A stretch of DNA of 11,370 nt. Source: CAZDHT01 sp964505325 (GTDB lineage Bacteria > Planctomycetota > PUPC01). Positions 1-7,502 of this stretch are shown piece after piece (position 1 is the stretch's first letter; each line of letters starts with the position of its first letter). The stretch spans positions 1 to 11,370 of the forward strand of contig CAZDHT010000179.1 in the NCBI GenBank assembly GCA_964505325.1, read 5' to 3'. A model generated the notes under the pieces. The model was given only the letters and a program-made list of their open reading frames with translations, was not told the DNA's origin and ran no database searches. Made by a program: the position numbers and the translations under genes.

Positions 1-277
1 TCATGCTGAGCGAAGCGAAGCATCTCTGTCGTGTCCCTCGGAATTCCTTTTGACACATGGCCGTCAATAATTCAGCGTCTGTCTGTGTGGGCGGCGGTTG
101 CTCCACTGCGCTGGTTTCGTCGTGGGACGCGGCAACAGAAGACATCGCCCTGCGGGACGCGGAAGGCGGGGGACAGTTACCGGGTTTTGTGCTGACATCA
201 GCGGCAGGCGGGATATTCAGGACTGTCATGCTCTGCTGAAAACCTCGCGCTGGGCATCGAAAGACACCCTGTGCGAT

Positions 278-331
278 CTGTAGCCGGGGCCGCTGGCCCC
301 GGAATTCCGGCCTCATCGAGGCCGGCTACAG
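278..331. repeat. 54-nt repeat with predicted three-way-junction fold
   Basis: The outer arms CTGTAGCC (278-285) and GGCTACAG (324-331) are perfectly complementary. They enclose two further perfect hairpins. Hairpin one is GGGGCC/GGCCCC (286-291 and 295-300, loop GCT). Hairpin two is GGCCTC/GAGGCC (309-314 and 318-323, loop ATC). A GGAATTCC linker region lies between them. All pairings were read directly. It is probably a dispersed intergenic repeat of this genome; whether the DNA or the RNA form matters is unknown. It has the same length and topology as the element at 2104-2157. Confidence 0.7.
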
Positions 332-639
332 CACGGACGTTCGCGCGCCAATAGGTTTTCAACGGAGCAGGACAGTCACCGATTTCTCTTCCAGCTTTCC
401 GCGGACGGAAGACACCGGCCGGCTAGCTTGCTTCACGTGGCCGGATGGGGTAGACTATGGACGGGCGAACAGCGGGCGGCGAAACTGACCCGCCGCGACG
501 ACGCGGGATTCGTCGAACGCCTCCGCTCGCAGGCGGGGCGGGGCGTCCGTTGGGCAGTGACCGCGTCCTCAGCAAGGTCGAGACGCTCCTCCGCCGCTGC
601 GTCAGACCGTTGTCCGTCGGCCGCCCCAAAAGAGGCGGA

Positions 640-722
640 GAAAACCCGGTGACTGTCCCCCTGACCCGCGGACCCGCGGATATTCGGGATATTCGGGATA
701 TTCGGGACAGCCACCGTTTTCT
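640..722. repeat. Inverted GGGACAGTCACCG-type repeats around a 9-bp tandem array
   Basis: The left arm at 640-660 reads GAAAACCCGGTGACTGTCCCC. The right arm at 704-721 is its imperfect reverse complement (GGGACAGCCACCGTTTTC), with a two-base insertion and one substitution. Between them lie two copies of a GACCCGCG unit (664-678) and three exact copies of GATATTCGG (679-705). The layout resembles REP/BIME-type bacterial palindromic elements with a variable core. Related single copies of the arm occur at 168-187 and 370-385 in the same region. Confidence 0.6.
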
Positions 723-917
723 GCGAAGTGCCATTCTGAGCCTCGCACATCATGCCGCCCCGATACCTCTCGCCCCGACCGTGTCAACACACAACACGCC
801 CCTGTCCCTCGCCGAAAAAAGGCGCCTGTCCTGATTATCTCTGGCGTATGTTGCAGGAGTAGACCAGATCTACACCCGTTCGCGAGGCATTACTCTGATG
901 TCCCCCGGTATCCGATT

Positions 918-1754
918 TCAAACCGAAGGGGTGTAGCTGAAGTAACCTTCGATCAGCTTCGGCAGACGGCTCAGCGCCAAGTCCGTCCGTTCTTCTTCCC
1001 TCGCAACGGCCTGGTCGAGCGCAGCGCGAAGCTTTGCAGCAAACTCGTCATTGAATGCTACCGGAGTCCATTTGCCCCGGCTCGCCGTGAAGTACAAGAT
1101 GTGAAGAGCCCGACAGGCAACAACGAAGCCATACGCGTGCGCATATTGCTCTCCACGGCCGAGACGACGGAAGAGAAGACGAAGTCTGAAACGTCCGGCA
1201 TCTTCCTTCTTCTCAGGCGGAGCTTCTTGTTTCACTTGCCAAGCAACCCAAAAAGCGTATAGGGCGAGCAGCCCGTCAACGGAAGCTAGTCGATAGAATT
1301 CCTCAACCTGCTCGTTGCAGAAGTTGATGTACTTGCCTTTCTCCGCTACGACTCCTTCCAATCGCGGTTCCGGCGGGGCGGCCGGGCTCGTCGCTTCCTC
1401 CGCAAGCATGCGGTCTTCCTCGGCACCTTCAATTCCGTCAGCTTGAGGCTGTGCCGGCCCCATTCTCTGGCCTATAGTCTCCGACATTTCAGTTAGTTCT
1501 TTGACGCCCGTTGTGCTGGCTCGAAGATCAGCCATCATCGAGTGGTAGGATTTCTCTGAGAGAAAAGCGTGAAGAAGAACGACAACGCTAAGCGTAAGCG
1601 AACTAAGTGTGGCCGCCAAAGCGATAAACGTGCCAAGGGTTGTGGCATCCTTGAACACGCACGCTGCCGCGATCACAACGACGAGAACGCCGAGCAAGAC
1701 GCCAATTGTCCACTTGAGATGAATCTTGCTGCTGCACGGGTTTATTTGGGACAT
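918..1754 (-). CDS. Hypothetical membrane protein with two N-terminal transmembrane helices
   Basis: I do not recognise this 278-residue protein. It has two hydrophobic segments, about residues 15-34 and 38-64, joined by a very short charged loop (KDATT), which predicts a helical hairpin in the inner membrane. The remaining ~210 residues are hydrophilic, with an acidic, proline/alanine-rich linker at about 100-135 and a mixed alpha-rich C-terminal domain containing many aromatic residues. The start is well supported: AAAGGAG (1761-1767) lies six bases upstream of ATG. It starts 27 bp downstream of the methyltransferase remnant on the same strand, so the two may once have been cotranscribed. 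By eye its DNA is less GC-rich than the plus-strand cluster, which would fit acquisition by transfer. A role in a former defence or modification locus is only a guess from position. Confidence 0.75.
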   Translation of the reverse strand: MSQINPCSSKIHLKWTIGVLLGVLVVVIAAACVFKDATTLGTFIALAATLSSLTLSVVVLLHAFLSEKSYHSMMADLRASTTGVKELTEMSETIGQRMGPAQPQADGIEGAEEDRMLAEEATSPAAPPEPRLEGVVAEKGKYINFCNEQVEEFYRLASVDGLLALYAFWVAWQVKQEAPPEKKEDAGRFRLRLLFRRLGRGEQYAHAYGFVVACRALHILYFTASRGKWTPVAFNDEFAAKLRAALDQAVAREEERTDLALSRLPKLIEGYFSYTPSV

Positions 1755-1781
1755 AACTGGCTCCTTTCGTTGCTTTGGCCG

Positions 1782-2066
1782 CTAGCTGCTCAACTCCAAC
1801 TGCTTATGCCCTTTCTTCCTATGCTTCGGGGCTTGTTTGAAGGTTTCGCCAAGGACGCGGGGCGGGGTGCGCAAGCAACGCGGATGCGGGCGGTCGGGGT
1901 CGGCGAGCAATTGCTCGATGGTCAGGATCTGGATGCGGGGGTAGTCCTTGCCCGAATGGTCGGAGTGGTAGTGCCCGGCGGAGACGGACTCGTCGGGGAA
2001 GAGGTCTTTGTCGCGCAGGAAGTTCGCATTGTCCCCGCAGCAGAGGAGGTTTTCCGCCATTGCCAT
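1782..2066 (-). pseudogene. DNA methyltransferase remnant, catalytic core deleted (N- and C-terminal stubs fused in frame)
   Basis: The 94-residue frame begins MAMAENLLCCGDNANFLRD and continues to FPDESV at about residue 28. This matches the usual opening of N4/N6-type site-specific DNA methyltransferases (PF01555-like), where the sequence normally goes straight on to the DLIYLDPPF catalytic motif. Here it instead jumps, at about position 1982, to AGHYHS...KDYPRIQILTIEQLL, followed by GETFKQAPKHRKKG, which resembles the far C-terminus of the same proteins. The DPPF motif and the rest of the AdoMet and target-recognition regions are missing; full-length relatives have roughly 450-650 residues. 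GGAGG within GGAGGGGAGC sits about five bases before the ATG at 2064-2066, so this start is preferred. The frame stays open upstream to an ATG at 2282, but that stretch runs through repeats. It should have no methylation activity. The frame has not been broken further, so the deletion is either recent or the peptide is tolerated. Confidence 0.8.
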
Positions 2067-2103
2067 GCTCCCCTCCATTGAGTAAGGGCCTCGAACAAGC
2101 CTT

Positions 2104-2157
2104 GGTGGGGCAGGCATTTGTGCCTGCCATCTGGCCGACAAGAATGTCGGCCCCACC
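2104..2157. repeat. 54-nt repeat with predicted three-way-junction fold (second copy type)
   Basis: A short outer stem GGTGG/CCACC (2104-2108 and 2153-2157) encloses two perfect 8-bp hairpins. These are GGCAGGCA/TGCCTGCC (2109-2116 and 2121-2128, loop TTTG) and GGCCGACA/TGTCGGCC (2133-2140 and 2145-2152, loop AGAA). The linker is ATCT. It lies just upstream of the methyltransferase remnant, about 40 bp before its start. The sequence differs from the element at 278-331, but length and topology are the same. Confidence 0.7.
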
Positions 2158-2242
2158 GCTATGTTAGAGCTCCCAAGGCGGGTGAAGTGGGCCTTATGAT
2201 AGTCGGGCGGGCGGGAGAAGTCAAACGCCGGGTCGTGTGTTA

Positions 2243-2473
2243 CAGGGTCATTCAATCCTCGTCTGGAAACGGCCGAGGTCATCCGCCTTCGTCCGCCTCA
2301 GGCGGACCTCGGCGGACTTCGGCGGACAGGATGCCCTCGGCCACAGATGACCTGGATTCCGCCGCTGCCTACTCCGCCGAAGCAGCCTCGGCTGCGAAGG
2401 CTGGATCGGGGGCTGTAGTAGGGGCGGTTCGCGAACCGCCCCTACAGCGGCAAGCGAGAATTGAATGACCCTG
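2243..2473. repeat. MITE-like segment bounded by 19-bp inverted repeats
   Basis: CAGGGTCATTCAATCCTCG at 2243-2261 and its reverse complement at 2455-2473 match at 18 of 19 positions, enclosing about 190 bp. The interior has no gene. It holds CGGCGGACTT-type tandem units around 2285-2325, a hairpin GCAGCC/GGCTGC at 2382-2395, and a perfect 28-bp palindrome at 2418-2445. I see no clear target-site duplication, so the mobile nature is inferred only from the terminal inverted repeats. No transposase is nearby. Confidence 0.5.
2418..2445. repeat. Perfect 28-bp palindrome
   Basis: The left half is GTAGGGGCGGTTCG and the right half is its exact reverse complement, centred on CGCG. It could form a cruciform in DNA or a strong hairpin in RNA. 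There is no following T-run on either strand, so it is not a typical intrinsic terminator. It sits about 75 bp upstream of the promoter proposed for the plus-strand cluster. Similar GGGGCGGTTCGCGAACCGCCCC palindromes are, in my recollection, widely dispersed in uncultured bacterial genomes. Confidence 0.7.
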
Positions 2474-2498
2474 ATTCATTGATTCGTTGAACGTTTGC

Positions 2499-2526
2499 TT
2501 GAAGAAGCGCGATTCTACGGTAGAAT
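2499..2526 (+). promoter_or_regulatory. Possible sigma-70-type promoter of the plus-strand cluster
   Basis: TTGAAG (2499-2504) and TAGAAT (2521-2526) are separated by 16 bp and are close to the -35 and -10 consensus. The region is markedly AT-richer than its surroundings. Transcription would start near 2533, which is the A of the first ATG, so the message would be leaderless or translation would begin at the internal ATG at 2596. This is a match by eye only. Confidence 0.4.
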
Positions 2527-2532
2527 AGATAG

Positions 2533-3720
2533 ATGTCACGAGTCCCGGCCGCACCCGAACGGGTCCTTTTCGACATCCGTCGCAGCATCCGCCAAATGCA
2601 ATCACCGAAGCGCATACACGGCTTTCGTGTCCTCGTCGGACTGGGCGTCGCCCTGGCCGCCGTCTTGTGCCCCGGCGCCGGGCTGGGCGCCGCGAAGCCG
2701 ACCGTGACCGGGTCGATCGCAATGCGGATCGACTACCTGCCGGACCTGGTTTACGACGGCGAACGCCTGACGCTCTGCGCGTCCGTGCTGAACCGGACCC
2801 GGGAGGCCGTGCGCGGGCGGGTGTCTTGTTCGTTCGTGGCCGGCGGGCGCGCGGTGGGGAACACGATCAACCGGGACGTCGCGGCGCCGCCGGGCAGAGA
2901 CGCTTTCTTCAGGGCGGGGTGGAGAGTGTCCGACCTGAAAGAGACCGCCACGTTGACGGTGGCCCTGACCGTCGACAAGAAGGAGATCGGCAGGCAAACG
3001 GTGGCGGTGCACCCCGCGTCGCTCCAGCTTCCCGAGCTGAGGCTGGGAGATGATTTTCTGGTGGACGACAGTAACGGTGACCGGGTGGTGCTGGTTGTGC
3101 GGCGCCAGGTCCGCGCGCGGCAAAGCCGGTGGCCGGTGGTCCGCTTGGTGGAGCGCGCCTTCTCCGGCAGCAAGGTCGAGGCGGCGTCCGCGCTGTTCGT
3201 CGGCGACCTGCTGGCCAGGGATGAGGCCGGGTCCTATGTGTCGCTCCTGAAATCGAACGAGGATTTGTCCCGGTTCGCCTTTGTTGCGGTGAAGCATTCG
3301 CGCCGGTCCAAACGCGCCGGACGTGCTATTCTTCAGACCCTCTGCGAGTTCAGCAAGTCGGCGCTCAAGCGCCGTTACGACCTGGTGCTGATCTTCGCGG
3401 GAAGCGAGGAGGCCACGTTCGGCACGGACGTTGCCGAGTTCCGCCGGGCGATGGACCTGATGTGCGGGGTGGCGAAGTCGCGGGGCGCCCGGTACGTGGC
3501 GTTTGTTGCGCCGGTGGCGCCGCCCAAGTTGGCCGGCCGCACCGAGCGATACCGGCGGGCGATCCGGTCGGTCGCTCACACGGCGGAGGTGGATGTGTTT
3601 GACCCGCAGCCGGCGGTCACGCGCGCCGGGTGGGGGAGCACGGCGGCGCCCGGCCCCGACGCAAGGAAAGCGCTGGCCGACGAAATCGCGCGCCTTGTCA
3701 ACACGGTGATGGCCAAGTGA
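2533..3720 (+). CDS. Secreted protein with beta-sandwich and degenerate SGNH-hydrolase-like domain
   Basis: A 395-residue exported protein. A basic stretch followed by a hydrophobic segment (about residues 31-53, ending GLGAAKP) looks like a signal peptide. If translation starts at the ATG at 2596 (residue 22), the signal has an ordinary length; from 2533 it has a long basic N-tail. Neither start has a Shine-Dalgarno site. Residues ~60-165 look like an all-beta, CARDB/Ig-like domain. Residues ~184-390 resemble an SGNH fold in hydrophobicity pattern: RYDLVLIFAGSEEATFG occupies the place of the GxND block and is followed by helix-strand pairs. However, the catalytic Ser of a GDS motif and the terminal DxxH are not evident; the C-terminus reads GPDARKALADEIA. 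It is therefore either a pseudoenzyme or a very divergent esterase. Its stop codon shares one base with the start of the next gene, which indicates translational coupling and a joint role on exported carbohydrate. Confidence 0.75.
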   Translation: MSRVPAAPERVLFDIRRSIRQMQSPKRIHGFRVLVGLGVALAAVLCPGAGLGAAKPTVTGSIAMRIDYLPDLVYDGERLTLCASVLNRTREAVRGRVSCSFVAGGRAVGNTINRDVAAPPGRDAFFRAGWRVSDLKETATLTVALTVDKKEIGRQTVAVHPASLQLPELRLGDDFLVDDSNGDRVVLVVRRQVRARQSRWPVVRLVERAFSGSKVEAASALFVGDLLARDEAGSYVSLLKSNEDLSRFAFVAVKHSRRSKRAGRAILQTLCEFSKSALKRRYDLVLIFAGSEEATFGTDVAEFRRAMDLMCGVAKSRGARYVAFVAPVAPPKLAGRTERYRRAIRSVAHTAEVDVFDPQPAVTRAGWGSTAAPGPDARKALADEIARLVNTVMAK

Positions 3721-6700
3721 TGAACCGTCCGAGGTCATTCCGGTTTGTTCTGTTGTGGGCCGTTGTGTTGACGGCGCCGGCCGCGGTATGCGCCGCCGGG
3801 CTCGAGTCGCTGGCCACGCCGGCCGAAGGGTGGCGGGTATCGCTCCTGGGGCGCGCGGCCCGGCACTTGTCCCTCAACGAGAACTGGTCGGACGTCGAGA
3901 AGCTGTCGTTCACCGTCCGCGCCGAGCCGGCGCCGACGAGGCCGCTTCGACTGATGGTGAGCCTGGTCGTCTGGGACGGCTGGTGGTATCAGTCGGCCGA
4001 GTTGGCGTCCATCGTGAGCGCCGAGCGACGCCACGTCGAACTCGATCTTGGCCACCTGTCGAACGACTGGTCGCCGCGCGGACATCTGCGGCCGTGGGAC
4101 GGCTATGCCAGGCAAAAGGTCAACGCGCTGTCCGTGTCGATATTCTCGCCGACCCCGTATGCGGGGACCATTCACATCAGCGACGTGACGCCGAAGCGGG
4201 CCGAGCCCGGCGAACAGTCGGCGATGTTCCTGTACGACACCGAGGTGGTGACCGACGCGCCCCGCGCGGGAACGACGGCCGTGGTGAGCTTCCGGTTGTC
4301 GAAGGTATATGACAATCCTTTTGAGCGCGGGCTGGTCCGGGTCTCGCTGGCGCAGGGCGACCGAGAGATCATGGGAATGCCCGCCTTCTTCTACCAGGAC
4401 TACCGGCGGACGAAGTGGGACACGCTGAAGCCGGTGGGCGCGTCGTCGTGGCGCGCCAGGCTGACCGCCCCGCGCGCGGGCCGGTACCGCTGGATCGTGA
4501 CGGCGAAGAACGGGGACGGCTTCGCCACGCTGGCGGGCGGCGACCTGACGGTCGGGCCGGCCTCGCGAAAGGCGGCTCCCGCGGCGGAGCGCCCCGCGCA
4601 AGCCGAGATGATGCGGTTTGTTCTGCCTCGGCGCGTGCCTCGCAGGGCGCCGGTGTTTGAGCTGTCGGCCGCGAGGTGGAAGCTGGCCTACGAGGAGCAC
4701 CAGGAGCCTGTCGTCCGCGCCTGGCGCGTCCCGCTGGAATGGACGGGCAAGTGGGGCAAATACCAGGGGCTGGGCCGATACAACCTGGAGAACGCGTGGG
4801 AGTTCGACCAACTGATCGAGCAGGCCGAGGCGGCGGGGCTCCGCCTGCCAATGGCGCTGAACGCGGACGAGCCGTTCCAGGGGCAAGGCACGTATAACTG
4901 GTTCAGCAATCCGTTGGCGTCGCACATGGGCGGGCCGCTCGAAGCTCCGAGCAGGTACTTCACCGACGAGACGGTCGAGAAGCTCTTCCGGCAACAGGTT
5001 GACTACATCGCCTCGCGGTGGGGTAACTCGCCCGCGGTGTCGCAGTTCGAGCTGTGGATGTCGGTGCCGGCGAACTACGCAGAGGCGTGGCATGGGCGAG
5101 CGGGCGCGTTCCTCAGCAGCGCGCCGCTCTCCGGCAAGAAGGTGGTCAGCCGGCACCCGCAGGGCGCGGTCCTGGGCGAGCGGCGTCGAATCACGAGCTT
5201 CGAGCGCCCCGGGTCGCGCTGGCGAGCGGCGAACCGGATCAGCCCGAGCACCCGGGTCGGGCCGGCGCCGTCGGTGGCCAGCGAGGGATCGCAGTCGCTG
5301 AAGGCGGTGGCGGGGTTCCCCGGCGAAGCGGCGATTTATTCCGAGGTGGATAAGAGCTGGCACGGATATGCCCGGCTGACCTTCGACGTGTACGTCCCCA
5401 AGGGCGCGCCCAACGACATGCGGGCGATGGTGTATGTCCGCGAGCGCGACTGGTGGTGGTACGAGACGCTGCTGGCCCCGTTGCTGAGGCCGGGCGACTG
5501 GACGAAGCTGATCGTCGACGTCTCCCCCGAGAGTTCGATATGGAAGCCGCGGGGGCACCGGCACGGCTGGGACGGCTACGTGGCGCAGAACATCCGCGAG
5601 ATGGGCATCCGCATCTTCGGTCACCGCAAGTACGACGGGCCGGTGTACGTCGACAACATCGAGCTGTGGCCGGACCCGCATCATCCCCGGCCGATCCAGC
5701 TCATCGACCTGAGAGCCAACGCGGCCAAGGTGGGCCAGTATGAGAAGTTCGAGGTCACCTTTGGGCTGCCGCGCGTGTTCGAGAATCCGTTCGACCCTCG
5801 CCAGGCCGACATCCGGGGTCATTTCATCTCGCCCAGCGGCAAGCACGTCGAGGCGCCCGGCTTCTTCTATCAGGAATACAGCCGCCAGTTGGCGGGCGGC
5901 GTGGAGCGCCTGACCGCGGAGCGCGGGTCCGTGTGGAAGGTCCGGTTCGCCACGGGCGAGATGGGCAAATGGCGCGGCTACGTCAAGGTCAACCAGACCG
6001 TTTTGATGAAGGACCGGCCGTTTCAGTTCGAGGTGGTCCGGTCGGACAACCCGGGCTACATCCGCCGGTCGAGACGCGACCCGCAGTACCTGGAGTTCAC
6101 CTCGGGCAAGTTCTTCTATCCGATCGGCCACAACCTTCGCTCGCCCTCGGACGGGCGCCGCCCCTACGCGTACCGGTTCGCCACCCCGGAAGGGAAAGGC
6201 ACATACATCTACGACGACTACTTCAAGAAGATGGCCGCGGCGGGAGAGAACATGGCCCGCATCTGGATGTGCTCGTGGTGGTGCGGGCTGGAGTGGAACA
6301 AGAAGTGGCACGGATTCGGCGGGATCGGCCGATACAACGTGGAGAACGCCTGGCGCCTCGACTACCTGGTCGAGCAGGCCGCCAAGCACGGGCTCTATAT
6401 CGCCCTCGATACGACCAACCACGGGCAGTACAGCATCGAGATCGACCACGAGTGGGAGAACAACCCGTACAACGCGGCCAACGGCGGCTTCCTCCAGCGC
6501 GCGAGAGAGTTCTTCACCAACAAGAGAGCGCAGCAGAAGTACAAGGACCGCCTGCGCTACACCATCGCCCGATGGGGCTACAGCCCGAACATCATGGCGT
6601 GGACGCTCTTCTCGGAAGTCGAGTTCGTCGAGGAGTACTGGCAATACAGCAAGCATGACGCGAACGACTTCAGCCCGCACGTCGCTCCGTGGCACGGCAA

Positions 6701-7469
6701 GATGGCGACGTTCGTGAGGTCGACGGATCCGTTCGGCCACGTGGTATCGACCCACGTCAGCCACCCGTGGCGCGGGCACGACATCTGGGCGCGCCCGGAA
6801 CTCGACCTCGTCCAAAGCAACGCGTACAGCAAGTACCCCGAGCTGGGCCAAGTCGACGTCGTCGCCACCCTCTCCAAGATTTATCACGACAAGCTCAAGC
6901 AGTTCGGCCGTCCGGTGATCATTGCCGAGTATGGCGGGCACTGGATGAAAAACTCGCGGTCGGCGCTTGACGCAGAGCTGCACTCCGGCCTGTGGGCCAC
7001 CGCGATGATGCCCTATGCCGGCAACACCGGGTTCTGGTGGTGGTTGCACGTGCACTTCGCCGACCGGTACTCGCACTACCGGGCCCTGGCGAACTACATG
7101 AAAGGCGAAGACCGGCGCGGCAAGGCGCTCGTTCAGGGCAACTTCCTCGTGACGTCGCCCGGCGACGTGCTGAAGGCGGTCGGTTTGCAGAACGCGTCCT
7201 CTGCCAATGTATGGGTTTACCACCAACAGGTGCCCACGTCGCTCCGGTGGATACTCCCCGTCCGCGGCGCCACGCTCGGGTTCGCCGGCCTGAAGGAAGG
7301 GGCCTACCGGATCGAGTTCTGGGACACGTATAAGGGCGTCAAGGCGAGCGAGACCACGGCTCGTTGCGTCGGCGGCCAGATGGTGGTCAAGCTGCCCGAG
7401 GTGAGCAGAGACATCGCCCTGAAGGTGCACCTCGAGGGAGCCGCCCGCACCAGCCCCAACCACAAGTAG
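3720..7469 (+). CDS. Large secreted glycoside hydrolase-like protein, tandemly duplicated, DUF5060 and GH-A-type barrel
   Basis: 1249 residues from the ATG that overlaps the previous stop (TGATG); the frame also extends upstream inside the preceding gene. Residues 1-26 form a signal peptide (FVLLWAVVLTAPAAVCAAG). Then follow: carbohydrate-binding-like beta domain 1 (~35-160, VVWDGWWYQ, WDGY); DUF5060-like domain 1 (~165-282, NPF...FFYQDY); and a partial barrel (~336-485, GRYNLENAW, WHGR). The same order then repeats: beta domain 2 (~535-650, WWWYE, WDGY); DUF5060-like domain 2 (~658-772, NPFDP, FFYQEY); and a complete TIM barrel (~790-1130, starting SGKFFYPIGHN). A C-terminal beta domain (~1140-1240) closes the protein. 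The full barrel carries WTLFSEVEF with Glu966 as candidate acid/base and IIAEYGG with Glu1070 as candidate nucleophile, as expected for clan GH-A. The first barrel lacks both; a Ser takes the place of Glu966. It probably binds or cleaves a polysaccharide outside the cytoplasm; the substrate is unknown. Confidence 0.85.
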   Translation: MNRPRSFRFVLLWAVVLTAPAAVCAAGLESLATPAEGWRVSLLGRAARHLSLNENWSDVEKLSFTVRAEPAPTRPLRLMVSLVVWDGWWYQSAELASIVSAERRHVELDLGHLSNDWSPRGHLRPWDGYARQKVNALSVSIFSPTPYAGTIHISDVTPKRAEPGEQSAMFLYDTEVVTDAPRAGTTAVVSFRLSKVYDNPFERGLVRVSLAQGDREIMGMPAFFYQDYRRTKWDTLKPVGASSWRARLTAPRAGRYRWIVTAKNGDGFATLAGGDLTVGPASRKAAPAAERPAQAEMMRFVLPRRVPRRAPVFELSAARWKLAYEEHQEPVVRAWRVPLEWTGKWGKYQGLGRYNLENAWEFDQLIEQAEAAGLRLPMALNADEPFQGQGTYNWFSNPLASHMGGPLEAPSRYFTDETVEKLFRQQVDYIASRWGNSPAVSQFELWMSVPANYAEAWHGRAGAFLSSAPLSGKKVVSRHPQGAVLGERRRITSFERPGSRWRAANRISPSTRVGPAPSVASEGSQSLKAVAGFPGEAAIYSEVDKSWHGYARLTFDVYVPKGAPNDMRAMVYVRERDWWWYETLLAPLLRPGDWTKLIVDVSPESSIWKPRGHRHGWDGYVAQNIREMGIRIFGHRKYDGPVYVDNIELWPDPHHPRPIQLIDLRANAAKVGQYEKFEVTFGLPRVFENPFDPRQADIRGHFISPSGKHVEAPGFFYQEYSRQLAGGVERLTAERGSVWKVRFATGEMGKWRGYVKVNQTVLMKDRPFQFEVVRSDNPGYIRRSRRDPQYLEFTSGKFFYPIGHNLRSPSDGRRPYAYRFATPEGKGTYIYDDYFKKMAAAGENMARIWMCSWWCGLEWNKKWHGFGGIGRYNVENAWRLDYLVEQAAKHGLYIALDTTNHGQYSIEIDHEWENNPYNAANGGFLQRAREFFTNKRAQQKYKDRLRYTIARWGYSPNIMAWTLFSEVEFVEEYWQYSKHDANDFSPHVAPWHGKMATFVRSTDPFGHVVSTHVSHPWRGHDIWARPELDLVQSNAYSKYPELGQVDVVATLSKIYHDKLKQFGRPVIIAEYGGHWMKNSRSALDAELHSGLWATAMMPYAGNTGFWWWLHVHFADRYSHYRALANYMKGEDRRGKALVQGNFLVTSPGDVLKAVGLQNASSANVWVYHQQVPTSLRWILPVRGATLGFAGLKEGAYRIEFWDTYKGVKASETTARCVGGQMVVKLPEVSRDIALKVHLEGAARTSPNHK

Positions 7470-7502
7470 CCGGCGCCCTTGCCGTACCGGGAACGGGCCC
7501 CG

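Larger units (their letters stand above)
1..917. other. Repeat-rich intergenic region without a convincing gene
   Basis: Short open frames exist on both strands, but none has a recognisable domain, a ribosome binding site or consistent coding character. Several translate simple tandem repeats into low-complexity peptides such as RISRISRIS. What can be seen is short repeats. There is a small palindrome at 3-23 (ATGCT...AGCAT), of a kind I have seen scattered through many uncultured bacterial genomes. There is a folded 54-nt repeat at 278-331, and copies of a GGACAGTCACCG-like motif near 168-187, 370-385, 640-660 and 704-722. A 9-bp unit is repeated three times at 679-705. No tRNA or rRNA was seen. 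Confidence 0.6.

Noticed and set aside
679..705. Possible CRISPR-like or iteron array from the three GATATTCGG units
   Set aside because: Units are directly adjacent with no spacers and only three copies; there are no cas or replication initiator genes nearby.
423..834. Overlapping open frames of 74-125 codons on both strands in the left repeat region
   Set aside because: They translate repeat DNA (RISRISRIS, IPNIPNIPNI, DIRDIRDIRD), overlap one another in several frames, and show no recognisable family.
2067..2282. Upstream extension of the methyltransferase remnant to an ATG at 2282
   Set aside because: The extra 72 residues read through the three-way-junction repeat and into the MITE-like segment, while a strong ribosome binding site precedes the internal start at 2066.
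2418..2445. Intrinsic terminator
   Set aside because: Strong stem, but no T-run on either side and no gene ending nearby on either strand.
2602..3738. 378-codon minus-strand frame opposite the SGNH-like gene
   Set aside because: Shadow of the plus-strand gene; no domain, and Arg/His/Pro-rich composition.
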